Below are positions 1 to 8,196 of a stretch of 8,196 nt of DNA, one piece after another (positions within the stretch are counted from its first letter, which is position 1; each line of letters begins with the position of its first letter). The stretch spans positions 8,692-16,887 of the forward strand of contig DKBI01000312.1 of NCBI GenBank assembly GCA_002451175.1, in the 5' to 3' direction. Made by a program: the position numbers and the translations under genes. The stretch is from Betaproteobacteria bacterium UBA6904. Its GTDB lineage: Bacteria > Pseudomonadota > Gammaproteobacteria > Burkholderiales > SG8-39. The notes beneath the pieces are model-generated. The model was not told the origin of the DNA, did not search any database, and was given only the letters and a program-made list of their open reading frames with translations.

Positions 1-1
1 C

Positions 2-880
2 GCGCTTGGACCGGCGGACGAGATCGCGGCGCAGGCCGCCGAACTGCTCGCGTGCGGATCCCTCGAAATGGGCGCCCACCGCCCCGAGGACGCGGCGCGC
101 ATCGCACGCTGGCTGCCCGCGGGCACGCCGGTGTACGTCAACCACCTGCCCCGCCACCGCCTGGACGATGCGCTCGCATCGCTGATCGCGGTGCGCGAGG
201 CCGGCCTGGAACCGGTGCCGCACCTCTCGGCACGGCGCGTCGAGTCACGGCAGGAGCTGGACGCGTTTCTCGCGCGCGCCGCATCGGCGGCACAGGTCCG
301 CAAGGTGCTGCTCATCGGCGGGGACGAGGCCCGTCCGCTCGGGCCATTTGCGGACGCCGCGGCACTGCTTCGTGAGGGACTGCTCGAGGGCAACGGAATC
401 CGCGAAATCGGCATCGCCGGCTACCCGGAGGGGCATCCGCGGATTCCCGCGGCGATCCTCGAGCGCGCATTTCAGGACAAGCTCGCGCTGGCCAACGCCC
501 GCGGCCTGGGCGCGTTCATCGTTACCCAGTTTTCGTTCGCGCCGGCCCGCGTGGTCGAGTACTGCACGGGGCTTTCGCGCCGTGCGCCGGGCGTGCCGCT
601 GTACGTGGGGCTCGTCGGCCCGACCTCGGCCGCGACCCTGTTGCGGTTTGCCCAGCGCTGCGGCGTCAGTGCGTCCTTGCGGGCACTGCGTGCCCAAGGC
701 TTCGGCGCAGCACAGCTGGTGACGCACACCGATCCCGGCGCGCAGCTCGCGGCGCTTGCCCGCTACTGCGGGGCGCACGCGAGCTGCAACGTCGTCGGGG
801 CTCACCTGTTCAGTTTCGGCGGCGCCGCAGGCGCGGCCGAATGGATGAACCGCTACATCAGTCTGCACAGCCGGCGCTGA
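2..880 (+). CDS. Methylenetetrahydrofolate reductase family protein (MetF-like), 5' end outside the window
   Basis: Flavoprotein family that interconverts 5,10-methylene- and 5-methyl-tetrahydrofolate in the cytoplasm. The reading frame is open from base 2, so the gene starts upstream; 292 residues are visible. The ATG at 68 is unlikely to be the start, because the family's N-terminal active-site segment (SLE, bases 59-67, matching SFE of E. coli MetF) lies before it. Later landmarks follow the MetF TIM-barrel order: GGDE at 317-328 (the conserved Asp loop), YPEGHP at 422-439 (matching AYPEVHP), TQFSF at 524-538 (matching TQFFF), then a PLYVGLVGP strand near 592. The sequence diverges from housekeeping MetF and looks like the shorter stand-alone branch, which may serve a catabolic one-carbon route. 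It is followed after 70 bases by the dehydrogenase gene. Family is clear; the physiological role and direction are inferred. Confidence 0.87.
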   Translation, partial: ALGPADEIAAQAAELLACGSLEMGAHRPEDAARIARWLPAGTPVYVNHLPRHRLDDALASLIAVREAGLEPVPHLSARRVESRQELDAFLARAASAAQVRKVLLIGGDEARPLGPFADAAALLREGLLEGNGIREIGIAGYPEGHPRIPAAILERAFQDKLALANARGLGAFIVTQFSFAPARVVEYCTGLSRRAPGVPLYVGLVGPTSAATLLRFAQRCGVSASLRALRAQGFGAAQLVTHTDPGAQLAALARYCGAHASCNVVGAHLFSFGGAAGAAEWMNRYISLHSRR

Positions 881-888
881 GGCCGCCC

Positions 889-903
889 GCCGGGAAACCC
901 GGC
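889..903. other. Small GC-rich hairpin after the MetF-like gene
   Basis: GCCGGG (889-894), loop AAA, CCCGGC (898-903): a perfect 6-bp stem nine bases after the stop codon at 880. No T-run follows, so it is not a canonical intrinsic terminator. It could slow transcription or protect a 3' end. It also lies just before the promoter-like TGCTAGAGT. Confidence 0.3.
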
Positions 904-911
904 AATGCGCG

Positions 912-920
912 TGCTAGAGT
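912..920 (+). promoter_or_regulatory. Putative extended -10 promoter before the hydroxyacid dehydrogenase gene
   Basis: TGC directly before TAGAGT (hexamer 915-920) fits an extended -10 element (TGn plus hexamer). It would give a leader of about 25 bases before the ATG at 951. I see no convincing -35 hexamer upstream. Similar TAG-containing hexamers occur in the two other intergenic gaps. A weak purine-rich ribosome site, CGAGGG, lies at about 937-942. Confidence 0.38.
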
Positions 921-950
921 CGTCGGCATGCCAACGCGAGGGCGCACGCG

Positions 951-1871
951 ATGAAAATCGGCTTCATCGGATTGGGGACCATGGGTCGTCCCATTGCCGC
1001 GCGACTGCAGCGTGCAGGCCACGAGTTGACCGTGCACGATCTGCGCCGCGATGCGGCGCAGGCCCTCGTGGACCACGGCGCGCAGTGGGCGGAAGGCCCG
1101 GCGCATGCGGCGGCCGCGGCCGAAGTCCTCTTCACGTCGCTTCCCGGACCCGCCGAAGTCGAATCCGTAGCGCTCGGTGCGAACGGCGTGCAGGACGCGC
1201 TCCGCGCCGGCAGCGCCTGGTTCGATCTGACGACGAATTCCCCGGATTGCGTTCGGCAGCTGCACGCTGCTCTCCAAGACCGCAACGTGCAGCTGCTCGA
1301 CGCGCCAGTCAGCGGCGGGCCGCGCGGCGCCGAAAGCGGCAAGCTCGCGCTGTGGGTCGGCGGAGACCGCGAGACGTACGACCGGTATCTGGGGCTGCTG
1401 CGGACCATCGGCGACCAGCCGTGCTACGTCGGTGCGATCGGCGCGGGCTCGGTGGCCAAGCTTGCGCATAACTGCGCGACGTTCTCGATCCAGACGGCGC
1501 TGGCCGAGGTGATGTCGCTGGGAGTCAAGGCCGGCGTGGCGCCCGCGGCGCTCTTTCGCGCCATCCGGCAGGGCGCCTCGGGTCGCGCGCGAACCTTCGA
1601 TCGCCTGCCCGATCATTTCCTTGCAGGCCGCTTCGACCCGCCGGCGTTCCCCGTGCACCTGGCGCACAAGGACCTGGTGCTGGCGCTGGATCTCGCGCGC
1701 AGGCACGATGTGCCGATGCGCGTCGCGCAAAACGCGCTGGCCGAGCTCGAGGAGGCCATGCGCCGGGGCTGGGGTCATCGCGACAGCCGCGTGGCGATGA
1801 CGCTCCAGGAAGAGCGCGCCGGGGTCACGGTGCGGGTGCCCGAGGATCAGCTGCGCACGCTGCTCGATTGA
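951..1871 (+). CDS. NAD(P)-dependent beta-hydroxyacid dehydrogenase, 3-hydroxyisobutyrate dehydrogenase family
   Basis: Cytoplasmic oxidoreductase of 306 residues, normal for the family, which interconverts beta-hydroxyacids and semialdehydes (3-hydroxyisobutyrate, tartronate semialdehyde, related acids). The Rossmann nucleotide loop GLGTMG is at residues 7-12. Asp30 at the end of the second strand favours NAD+ over NADP+. The substrate-binding motif DAPVSGG spans residues 117-123. The catalytic signature GxGSVAKLAHN places the catalytic Lys at 170 and the conserved Asn at 174, as in tartronate semialdehyde reductase. The C-terminal half is the all-helical domain, with the HKD motif typical of its interdomain helix. 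The start is ATG 951, immediately giving the MKIGFIG first strand. It lies between the MetF-like gene and the CoA ligase, each separated by about 70 bases and a promoter-like site. The substrate cannot be read from sequence; a hydroxyacid in the same catabolic route is inferred. Confidence 0.9.
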   Translation: MKIGFIGLGTMGRPIAARLQRAGHELTVHDLRRDAAQALVDHGAQWAEGPAHAAAAAEVLFTSLPGPAEVESVALGANGVQDALRAGSAWFDLTTNSPDCVRQLHAALQDRNVQLLDAPVSGGPRGAESGKLALWVGGDRETYDRYLGLLRTIGDQPCYVGAIGAGSVAKLAHNCATFSIQTALAEVMSLGVKAGVAPAALFRAIRQGASGRARTFDRLPDHFLAGRFDPPAFPVHLAHKDLVLALDLARRHDVPMRVAQNALAELEEAMRRGWGHRDSRVAMTLQEERAGVTVRVPEDQLRTLLD

Positions 1872-1883
1872 CCACGCGTCAAG

Positions 1884-1910
1884 TTGCCGGCCGCCGTCTT
1901 GGCCTAGAAT
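1884..1910 (+). promoter_or_regulatory. Putative promoter before the feruloyl-CoA synthase-like gene
   Basis: TAGAAT at 1905-1910 matches the -10 consensus at 5 of 6 positions. TTGCCG at 1884-1889 is a possible -35 with a short 15-base spacer. Transcription would start near 1917, leaving a leader of about 20 bases. The spacing is suboptimal, so the -10 call is better supported than the -35. Confidence 0.45.
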
Positions 1911-1926
1911 TTTGCCCATCGTTCGC

Positions 1927-1933
1927 GGGAGGA
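1927..1933 (+). promoter_or_regulatory. Strong ribosome binding site for the CoA ligase
   Basis: GGGAGGA ends four bases before ATG 1938, the best Shine-Dalgarno match in this part of the window, and supports that start. Confidence 0.7.
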
Positions 1934-1937
1934 CATC

Positions 1938-3694
1938 ATGGCATCCGGTTTGCACTCGAACCTGCGCTTTGCGGCCCCTGAGGTGCGCGTCGAGCGTCGC
2001 GCAGATGGCGCGCTGTTGTTGCGATCACCGCAGGTGTTGAAACCCCAGGCGCGCGCGGTCGGCGAGTGGCTGATCCACTGGGCGGCGCGCACGCCGGATC
2101 ATGTGTTTCTTGCCGACCGTGCGGGCGATGCCTGGCGCCGCGTGACCTACGCGCAGGCGCTGGACGCGGTGCGCCGCATCGGGCAGTCCCTGCTCGATCG
2201 CGGGCTGAGCGCGGAGCAGCCGGTCGCCATCCTGTCCGACAACAGCGTCGATCACGCCCTGCTGGCGCTCGGCGCGATGCACGTCGGCGTGCCGGTCACG
2301 CCGATTTCGCCCGCCTATTCCCTGATGTCGAAGGATTTCGCCAAGCTGAAGTACATCTTCGAGCTTGTGCGCCCGGGACTGGTGTGGACGAGCGACCCGG
2401 CGAAATTCGCGGCCGCGCTGGACGCGGTCGGCGTCGCGGCGACCCCGCTCGATGCGTTGCTTCGCGCGACGCCGACGGCACGGGTGGACGCGGCATTCGC
2501 CGCGATCGGCCCGGACACGACGGCCAAGATCCTCTTTACCTCGGGATCCACCGGCACGCCGAAGGGCGTCGTCAATACGCAGCGCATGCTCTGCGCGAAC
2601 CAGCAGATGCTGGCACAGGTCTGGCCGTTTCTCGAGGACCGCAAGCCCGTGATCGTGGACTGGCTGCCGTGGAACCATACCTTTGGCGGCAATTTCTGTT
2701 TCAACCTGATCCTGCGCAATGGCGGCACCTTGTACGTCGACGGCGGCAAGCCCATGCCCGGCCTGATCGAAACCACGGCGCGCAACCTGAAGGAAGTGTC
2801 GCCGACGCTGTACTTCAACGTGCCGCGCGGATTCGACCTGCTGATGCCGCTGCTCGAATCGGATGCCGACCTGCGGCGGAATTTCTTCCGCCATCTGGAC
2901 ATGGTGTTCTACGCAGCGGCCGCGCTTCCCCAGAACCTGTGGGAGCGGCTCGAGAAGCTCGCGCGCGAGGAACGCAATGGCGAACTCGCCATGCTGTCGG
3001 CGTGGGGCTCCACGGAGACCGCTCCATGCGCGACCGCGGTGCATTTCCCGATCGAGCGCGCGGGCGTGATCGGCTTGCCGATTCCGGGATGCGAACTGAA
3101 GCTGGTGCCCTCCGCCGGAAAGCTCGAGGTGCGGCTGAAGGGCCCGAACATCACCCCCGGCTATTACAAGCGCCCGGAGCTGACGCGCGACGCGTTCGAC
3201 GAAGAGGGCTACTACCGGATCGGCGATGCGCTGCGGCTCGCCGATGGCAACGATCCGGCGCGCGGACTGCTGTTCGACGGTCGCGTCGCGGAGGACTTCA
3301 AGCTCCTGACGGGAACCTGGGTGCATGCCGGCGCGGTGCGCGTGAAATTCATCGCCGCGGCCAACCCGGTGGTTCAGGACGCCGTAATCACGGGGCATGA
3401 CCGCGACGAAGTCGGCGCGCTCGTGTTCCTCAATCCGGCCGCCGTCAAGGACCTGGCGCCCGATGCCGTGCGGGCGAAGATCGCCGGTGCGCTGCGGACG
3501 CTCGCCGCCGAGGGCGGCAGCTCGACGCACCCCACGCGCGCCTTGATCACGACCGACCCGCCATCGATCGACGCCAACGAAATCACGGACAAGGGGTACA
3601 TCAACCAGCGCGCGGTCCTGCAGCAACGCGCCGGGCTCGTGGACAGGCTCTATGCGGCCCCCTTGCCGGAGGACGTGATTACGCCCGCACGTTA

Positions 3695-3695
<1 letters not shown>
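1938..3695 (+). CDS. fcs: Feruloyl-CoA synthase-type AMP-forming CoA ligase
   Basis: ATP-dependent acyl/aryl-CoA ligase (adenylate-forming superfamily) of 585 residues. It should activate a carboxylic acid through an acyl-AMP to its CoA thioester; the best family match is feruloyl-CoA synthase, which acts on hydroxycinnamates. The phosphate loop TSGSTGTPKGV is at residues 201-211. FYAAAALP at 324-331 is the acyl-pocket strand. WGSTET at 356-361 holds the Mg/ATP-binding Glu. YYRIGD ends in the ribose-binding Asp430. DGR at 447-449 is the hinge region. After the hinge the usual GRxKD is replaced by GRVAEDFKLLTGTWV, which I recognise from feruloyl-CoA synthases. ITDKGYINQR near the C terminus offers Lys552 as the adenylation lysine. 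It has its own promoter-like site and a strong ribosome site. No hydratase/aldolase (ech) or vanillin dehydrogenase lies beside it, so ferulate as substrate is inferred; another aromatic acid is possible. Confidence 0.9.
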
Positions 3696-5260
<1,565 letters not shown>

Positions 5261-6580
5261 ATGAGCTGGTGGATCGCGGCCGGCATCCTGTTCGGCTCGC
5301 TCACAGCGCTCTTCCTGCTGGCGCTGCCGGCTGCGTTTGCATTTCTCGGCATCAACATCGTCGGCGCCTGGGTCTGGCTGGGAAAGGACGCCGGGCTCAT
5401 TCAACTGGTGCGCAATGGCGTTGCGTCCATTGCGTCCTTCTCCCTGACGCCGATCCCCTTTTTCGTGATGATGGGCGAAGTGCTGTTTCACACCGGGGTC
5501 GCCATGAAGGCGATCGACGCCATCGACCGGGTCATCTGGCGCGTGCCTGGCCGGCTGTCCGTCGTTGCCGTGGTCGCGGGAACGGTTTTTTCGGCGATCT
5601 CGGGTTCGACCATCGCCACGACGGCGCTCTTGGGAAGCCTCCTGCTGCCGGAGATGCTGCGCCGTGGCTACCATCCCAGCATGGCGATGGGCCCGATCAT
5701 GGCCATCGGGGGCGTGGACATGCTCATTCCACCGTCCGCGCTGACCGTGCTGCTGGGCAGCCTGGCCGGAATCTCGATTGCACAATTGCTGATCGCGGGA
5801 ATCGTGCCCGGCGTCCTGCTGTCCCTGATGTTCGTCGGCTGGATCGTGCTCCGCGCGAGCATGCGCCCGGAACTCGCGCCGGCCTTCGAGCACCAGACCG
5901 CGACGCTCTGGGAGCGCGTGCGGCCGCTGCTCATCTACGTGGTGCCGCTGCTGCTGATCTTTGCCGTCGTCGTGGCCGCGCTGACGGCGGGCTGGGCCAC
6001 GCCCACCGAATCGGCTGCGATCGGCGCCGTCGCCACGGTTGCGGTAGCGGCGATCTATCGCTCCCTCACGTGGGAGCGGCTGGGCAAGGCACTGCTCGGC
6101 ACCGCGGCCATCTCCGGCGTGATCCTGTTCATCATCGTCGGAGCGACGACGTTTGCGCAGATCCTGACCTTCTCCGGGGCGACCAACGGGCTGGTCGAGG
6201 CGATCAAGCAGGCGCAGCTCGGGCCGTGGCCGGTGCTGATCGCCATGATGCTGGTGCTGCTGGTGCTCGGCTGCTTCATCGACCAGGTCAGCATGATGCT
6301 GATCTGCCTGCCTTTCTTCATGCCGCTCGTCGCGGCGTACGGATTCGACCCGGTCTGGTTCGGCGTCCTGTTCCTGATGTGCATGCAGCTCGGGCTGCTT
6401 ACGCCCCCCTTCGGCATGCTGCTGTTCACGATGAAGAGCGTCGCGCCGAAGGACATCCGCATCGAGCAGATCTGGCGTGCGGTGGCGCCCTACGTGGTGA
6501 TGGGCGTCGCGGCGCTGATCGCGGTCATCGTGTTCCCGCCGCTGGCGACGTGGTTGCCGAAGGTCCTTTTCGCGCCCTAG
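5261..6580 (+). CDS. dctM: TRAP transporter large permease (DctM family)
   Basis: Inner-membrane, ion-gradient-driven transport subunit, 439 residues, typical length, with roughly a dozen hydrophobic segments along its length. Conserved DctM features are FSAISGST at residues 110-117, followed by the GYHPSMAMGPIMAIGG stretch and an IPPSA hairpin. In the second half PTESAA at 248-253 is the matching repeat motif, and LTPPFGM near the end is also typical. The ATG directly follows the dctQ stop (TAGATG, no gap) and there is no good ribosome site of its own, so coupled translation is likely. It completes the transporter with DctP and DctQ. The next gene, iorA-like, begins four bases after its stop, so it probably belongs to the same transcript. 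Confidence 0.94.
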   Translation: MSWWIAAGILFGSLTALFLLALPAAFAFLGINIVGAWVWLGKDAGLIQLVRNGVASIASFSLTPIPFFVMMGEVLFHTGVAMKAIDAIDRVIWRVPGRLSVVAVVAGTVFSAISGSTIATTALLGSLLLPEMLRRGYHPSMAMGPIMAIGGVDMLIPPSALTVLLGSLAGISIAQLLIAGIVPGVLLSLMFVGWIVLRASMRPELAPAFEHQTATLWERVRPLLIYVVPLLLIFAVVVAALTAGWATPTESAAIGAVATVAVAAIYRSLTWERLGKALLGTAAISGVILFIIVGATTFAQILTFSGATNGLVEAIKQAQLGPWPVLIAMMLVLLVLGCFIDQVSMMLICLPFFMPLVAAYGFDPVWFGVLFLMCMQLGLLTPPFGMLLFTMKSVAPKDIRIEQIWRAVAPYVVMGVAALIAVIVFPPLATWLPKVLFAP

Positions 6581-6584
6581 CCTG

Positions 6585-8196
6585 ATGGAACGCTCCTTCA
6601 CGGAAGAAGTCGAGAAACTGAAGCTCGGCGACGGCGCGGTCTTTCACGGCGAAGGAATCCTCGCCGTGACGAAGGCGCTGTTGCAGTCCGGCGTCGCCTA
6701 CATTGGCGGCTACCAGGGTGCGCCGGTCTCCCACCTCATGGATGTGCTGCGCGATGCGCGCGGGATTCTGGACGCGCTTGGCGTCCACATCGAGGCCAAC
6801 GCATCGGAGGCCGGCGCTGCGGCCATGCTCGGCGCGTCGATCAACTACCCGCTGCGCGGCGCGGCGATATTCAAGTCCACGGTCGGCACCAACGTCGCCT
6901 CGGATGCCCTGTCGAATCTTGCTTCGGCCGGCGTGACCGGCGGTGCCCTGATCGTGCTGGGCGAGGATTACGGCGAAGGGGCGTCGATCATCCAGGAGCG
7001 CAGTCACGCCTTCGCGATGAAATCGCAGCTCTGGCTTCTCGACCCGCGCCCCAACCTGCCAACCATCGTCCGCATGGTCGAGAAAGGCTTCGAGCTGTCG
7101 GAGGCGTCGAATACGCCGGTCATGCTCGAGCTGCGCATTCGCGCCTGCCACGTGCAGGGTCGGTTCGCGGCGCGTGAAAACCAGCGCGCGCCGTGGTCGC
7201 GGATCACGCCATTGCCAGGCCCGAGCTTCGACTACGGCCGGATCTGCCTGCCGCCGGCAACCTATGCGCAGGAAAGGCACAAGATCGACGTGCGCTGGCC
7301 GGCCGCCGTGCGCTTCATCGAGAAGCAGGCACTGAACGAGATCTTCCCCGGCAAGCGCGAAGATCTCGGCGTGCTTTGCCAGGGCGGGATGTACAACGCG
7401 GTGATTCGCGCCCTCCAGCAGCTGGGGCTCGCAGATGCATTCGGCGCGACGCAGATCCCGATCTATTGCATGAACGTGACCTACCCACTGGTGCCCGCCG
7501 AGATTACGACGTTCTGCCGGACCAAGCGCGCGGTGCTCGTCGTCGAGGAAGGCCAGCCCGCCTACCTGGAAGATGCGATTCTTGCCCTGCTGCGGCGCGA
7601 GGGCGTGAACGCGGTGGCGGTGCACGGCAAGGATGTGCTGCCGATGGCTGGCGAATACACCGGTGAGACGATGCTCGCCGGGATGGCCAGGTTCCTGCAG
7701 CTCGAGAAGACCGCCAAGACGCTGCTGGGCGCACGGGACCGCGCTGCGGCGCTGCTCGGATCAGCCGTGCCGGCGCGGCCCCCGGGATTCTGCGTCGGCT
7801 GCCCCGAGCGTCCGGTCTTCGCGGCGATGAAGCTCGTCGAGCGGCGCGAGGGCGCCTATCACGTGTCGGCCGACATCGGCTGCCACACGTTTTCCACGCT
7901 GCCGCCATTCGAGATCGGCCATACGGTGCTGGGCTACGGGCTCGGGCTCGCCTCGAATTCAGCCGTCCACTCCATGTTCGGCAGGCGAACGGTCACCATC
8001 ATGGGTGACGGCGGGTTCTGGCACAACGGGCTGACCTCGGGCGTCGCCAACGCCGTGTTCAATCGCGACGACGGGGTCCTCGTGATCATGAAGAACGGCT
8101 ACAGTTCGGCGACCGGCACGCAGGAGTTACCCTCCAGCCCGCATCACAGCGCGGCCAAGTCCACGGACATGACGATCGAGCGTGCGCTGGAGGGTG
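6585..8196 (+). CDS. iorA: Indolepyruvate:ferredoxin oxidoreductase alpha subunit-like protein (IorA family), 3' end outside the window
   Basis: Thiamine-diphosphate enzyme that oxidatively decarboxylates 2-oxoacids (aryl-pyruvates in characterised IorA) to acyl-CoA, passing electrons to ferredoxin. The frame stays open to the window edge, giving 537 codons; IorA usually runs 600-720 residues, with a C-terminal iron-sulfur part that is not visible here. GGYQGAPVS (residues 41-49) starts the pyrimidine-binding domain. Glu75 in EANASEAG fits the conserved thiamine-activating Glu. A middle transketolase-C-like domain contains GVLCQGGMYN and VLVVEEGQP. CVGCPERP (Cys403, Cys406) corresponds to the IorA CPGCPHR motif. 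DIGCHTFSTLPP and the diphosphate-binding motif GDG (474-476) to Asn504 follow. It starts four bases after dctM, with no clear ribosome site, so coupling is likely. A beta subunit (iorB) is expected just downstream. Family is clear; the substrate is unknown. Confidence 0.87.
   Translation, partial: MERSFTEEVEKLKLGDGAVFHGEGILAVTKALLQSGVAYIGGYQGAPVSHLMDVLRDARGILDALGVHIEANASEAGAAAMLGASINYPLRGAAIFKSTVGTNVASDALSNLASAGVTGGALIVLGEDYGEGASIIQERSHAFAMKSQLWLLDPRPNLPTIVRMVEKGFELSEASNTPVMLELRIRACHVQGRFAARENQRAPWSRITPLPGPSFDYGRICLPPATYAQERHKIDVRWPAAVRFIEKQALNEIFPGKREDLGVLCQGGMYNAVIRALQQLGLADAFGATQIPIYCMNVTYPLVPAEITTFCRTKRAVLVVEEGQPAYLEDAILALLRREGVNAVAVHGKDVLPMAGEYTGETMLAGMARFLQLEKTAKTLLGARDRAAALLGSAVPARPPGFCVGCPERPVFAAMKLVERREGAYHVSADIGCHTFSTLPPFEIGHTVLGYGLGLASNSAVHSMFGRRTVTIMGDGGFWHNGLTSGVANAVFNRDDGVLVIMKNGYSSATGTQELPSSPHHSAAKSTDMTIERALEG

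Noticed and set aside
68..880. ATG at 68 as the true start of the MetF-like gene
   Set aside because: The frame is open to the window edge and the family's active-site Glu segment lies just upstream of this ATG, so the gene is cut by the window and not short.
889..903. Canonical rho-independent terminator after the MetF-like gene
   Set aside because: A 6-bp stem is present but no T-run follows, so I list it only as a hairpin.
858..1955. A 365-codon minus-strand frame covering the dehydrogenase
   Set aside because: No recognisable motif and low-complexity composition; the opposite strand encodes a complete dehydrogenase with catalytic residues in place.
2025..3626. A 533-codon open frame on the minus strand opposite the CoA ligase
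   Set aside because: Arg/His/Gln-rich, no domain, and fully covered by a gene with all adenylate-forming motifs; a shadow caused by high GC at third positions.

Overview
The window is GC-rich (roughly two thirds by eye) and almost fully coding, with every credible gene on the + strand. Base composition, codon use, the gene families and the short -10-like TAGAAT/TAGAGT elements suggest a proteobacterium, most likely a betaproteobacterium of the Burkholderiales type. This assignment is an inference from style, not from a marker gene. I see no rRNA, tRNA, CRISPR array, insertion sequence, phage gene or transcriptional regulator, and no gene-free stretch longer than 114 bases.

Layout: (1) bases 2-880, the 3' part of a methylenetetrahydrofolate reductase (MetF-like) gene that begins before the window; (2) 951-1871, an NAD(P)-dependent beta-hydroxyacid dehydrogenase of the 3-hydroxyisobutyrate dehydrogenase family; (3) 1938-3695, an AMP-forming CoA ligase of the feruloyl-CoA synthase type; (4) 3810-6580, a complete TRAP transporter (periplasmic binding protein DctP, small permease DctQ, large permease DctM) with coupled or abutting genes; (5) 6585 to the window end, the first ~537 codons of an IorA-type, thiamine-diphosphate-dependent 2-oxoacid:ferredoxin oxidoreductase that follows dctM by 4 bases and is probably in the same operon.

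Three short intergenic gaps (70, 66 and 114 bases) each hold a promoter-like sequence, so the window probably has at least three transcription starts: one before the dehydrogenase, one before the CoA ligase and one, with a perfect TTGACA -35, before the TRAP-iorA operon.

Read together, the genes look like an uptake and catabolism locus for an organic acid, plausibly a plant- or lignin-derived aromatic acid. The TRAP system would import the acid, the feruloyl-CoA synthase-like ligase would activate it, the dehydrogenase and IorA-like enzyme would oxidise hydroxy- and oxo-acid intermediates, and the MetF-like protein could handle one-carbon units, for example from methoxy-group removal. This pathway is an inference. 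The hydratase/aldolase and aldehyde dehydrogenase that normally accompany feruloyl-CoA synthase are not in the window. No wholly new defence, mobile or RNA system is visible; the unusual point is the combination of genes.
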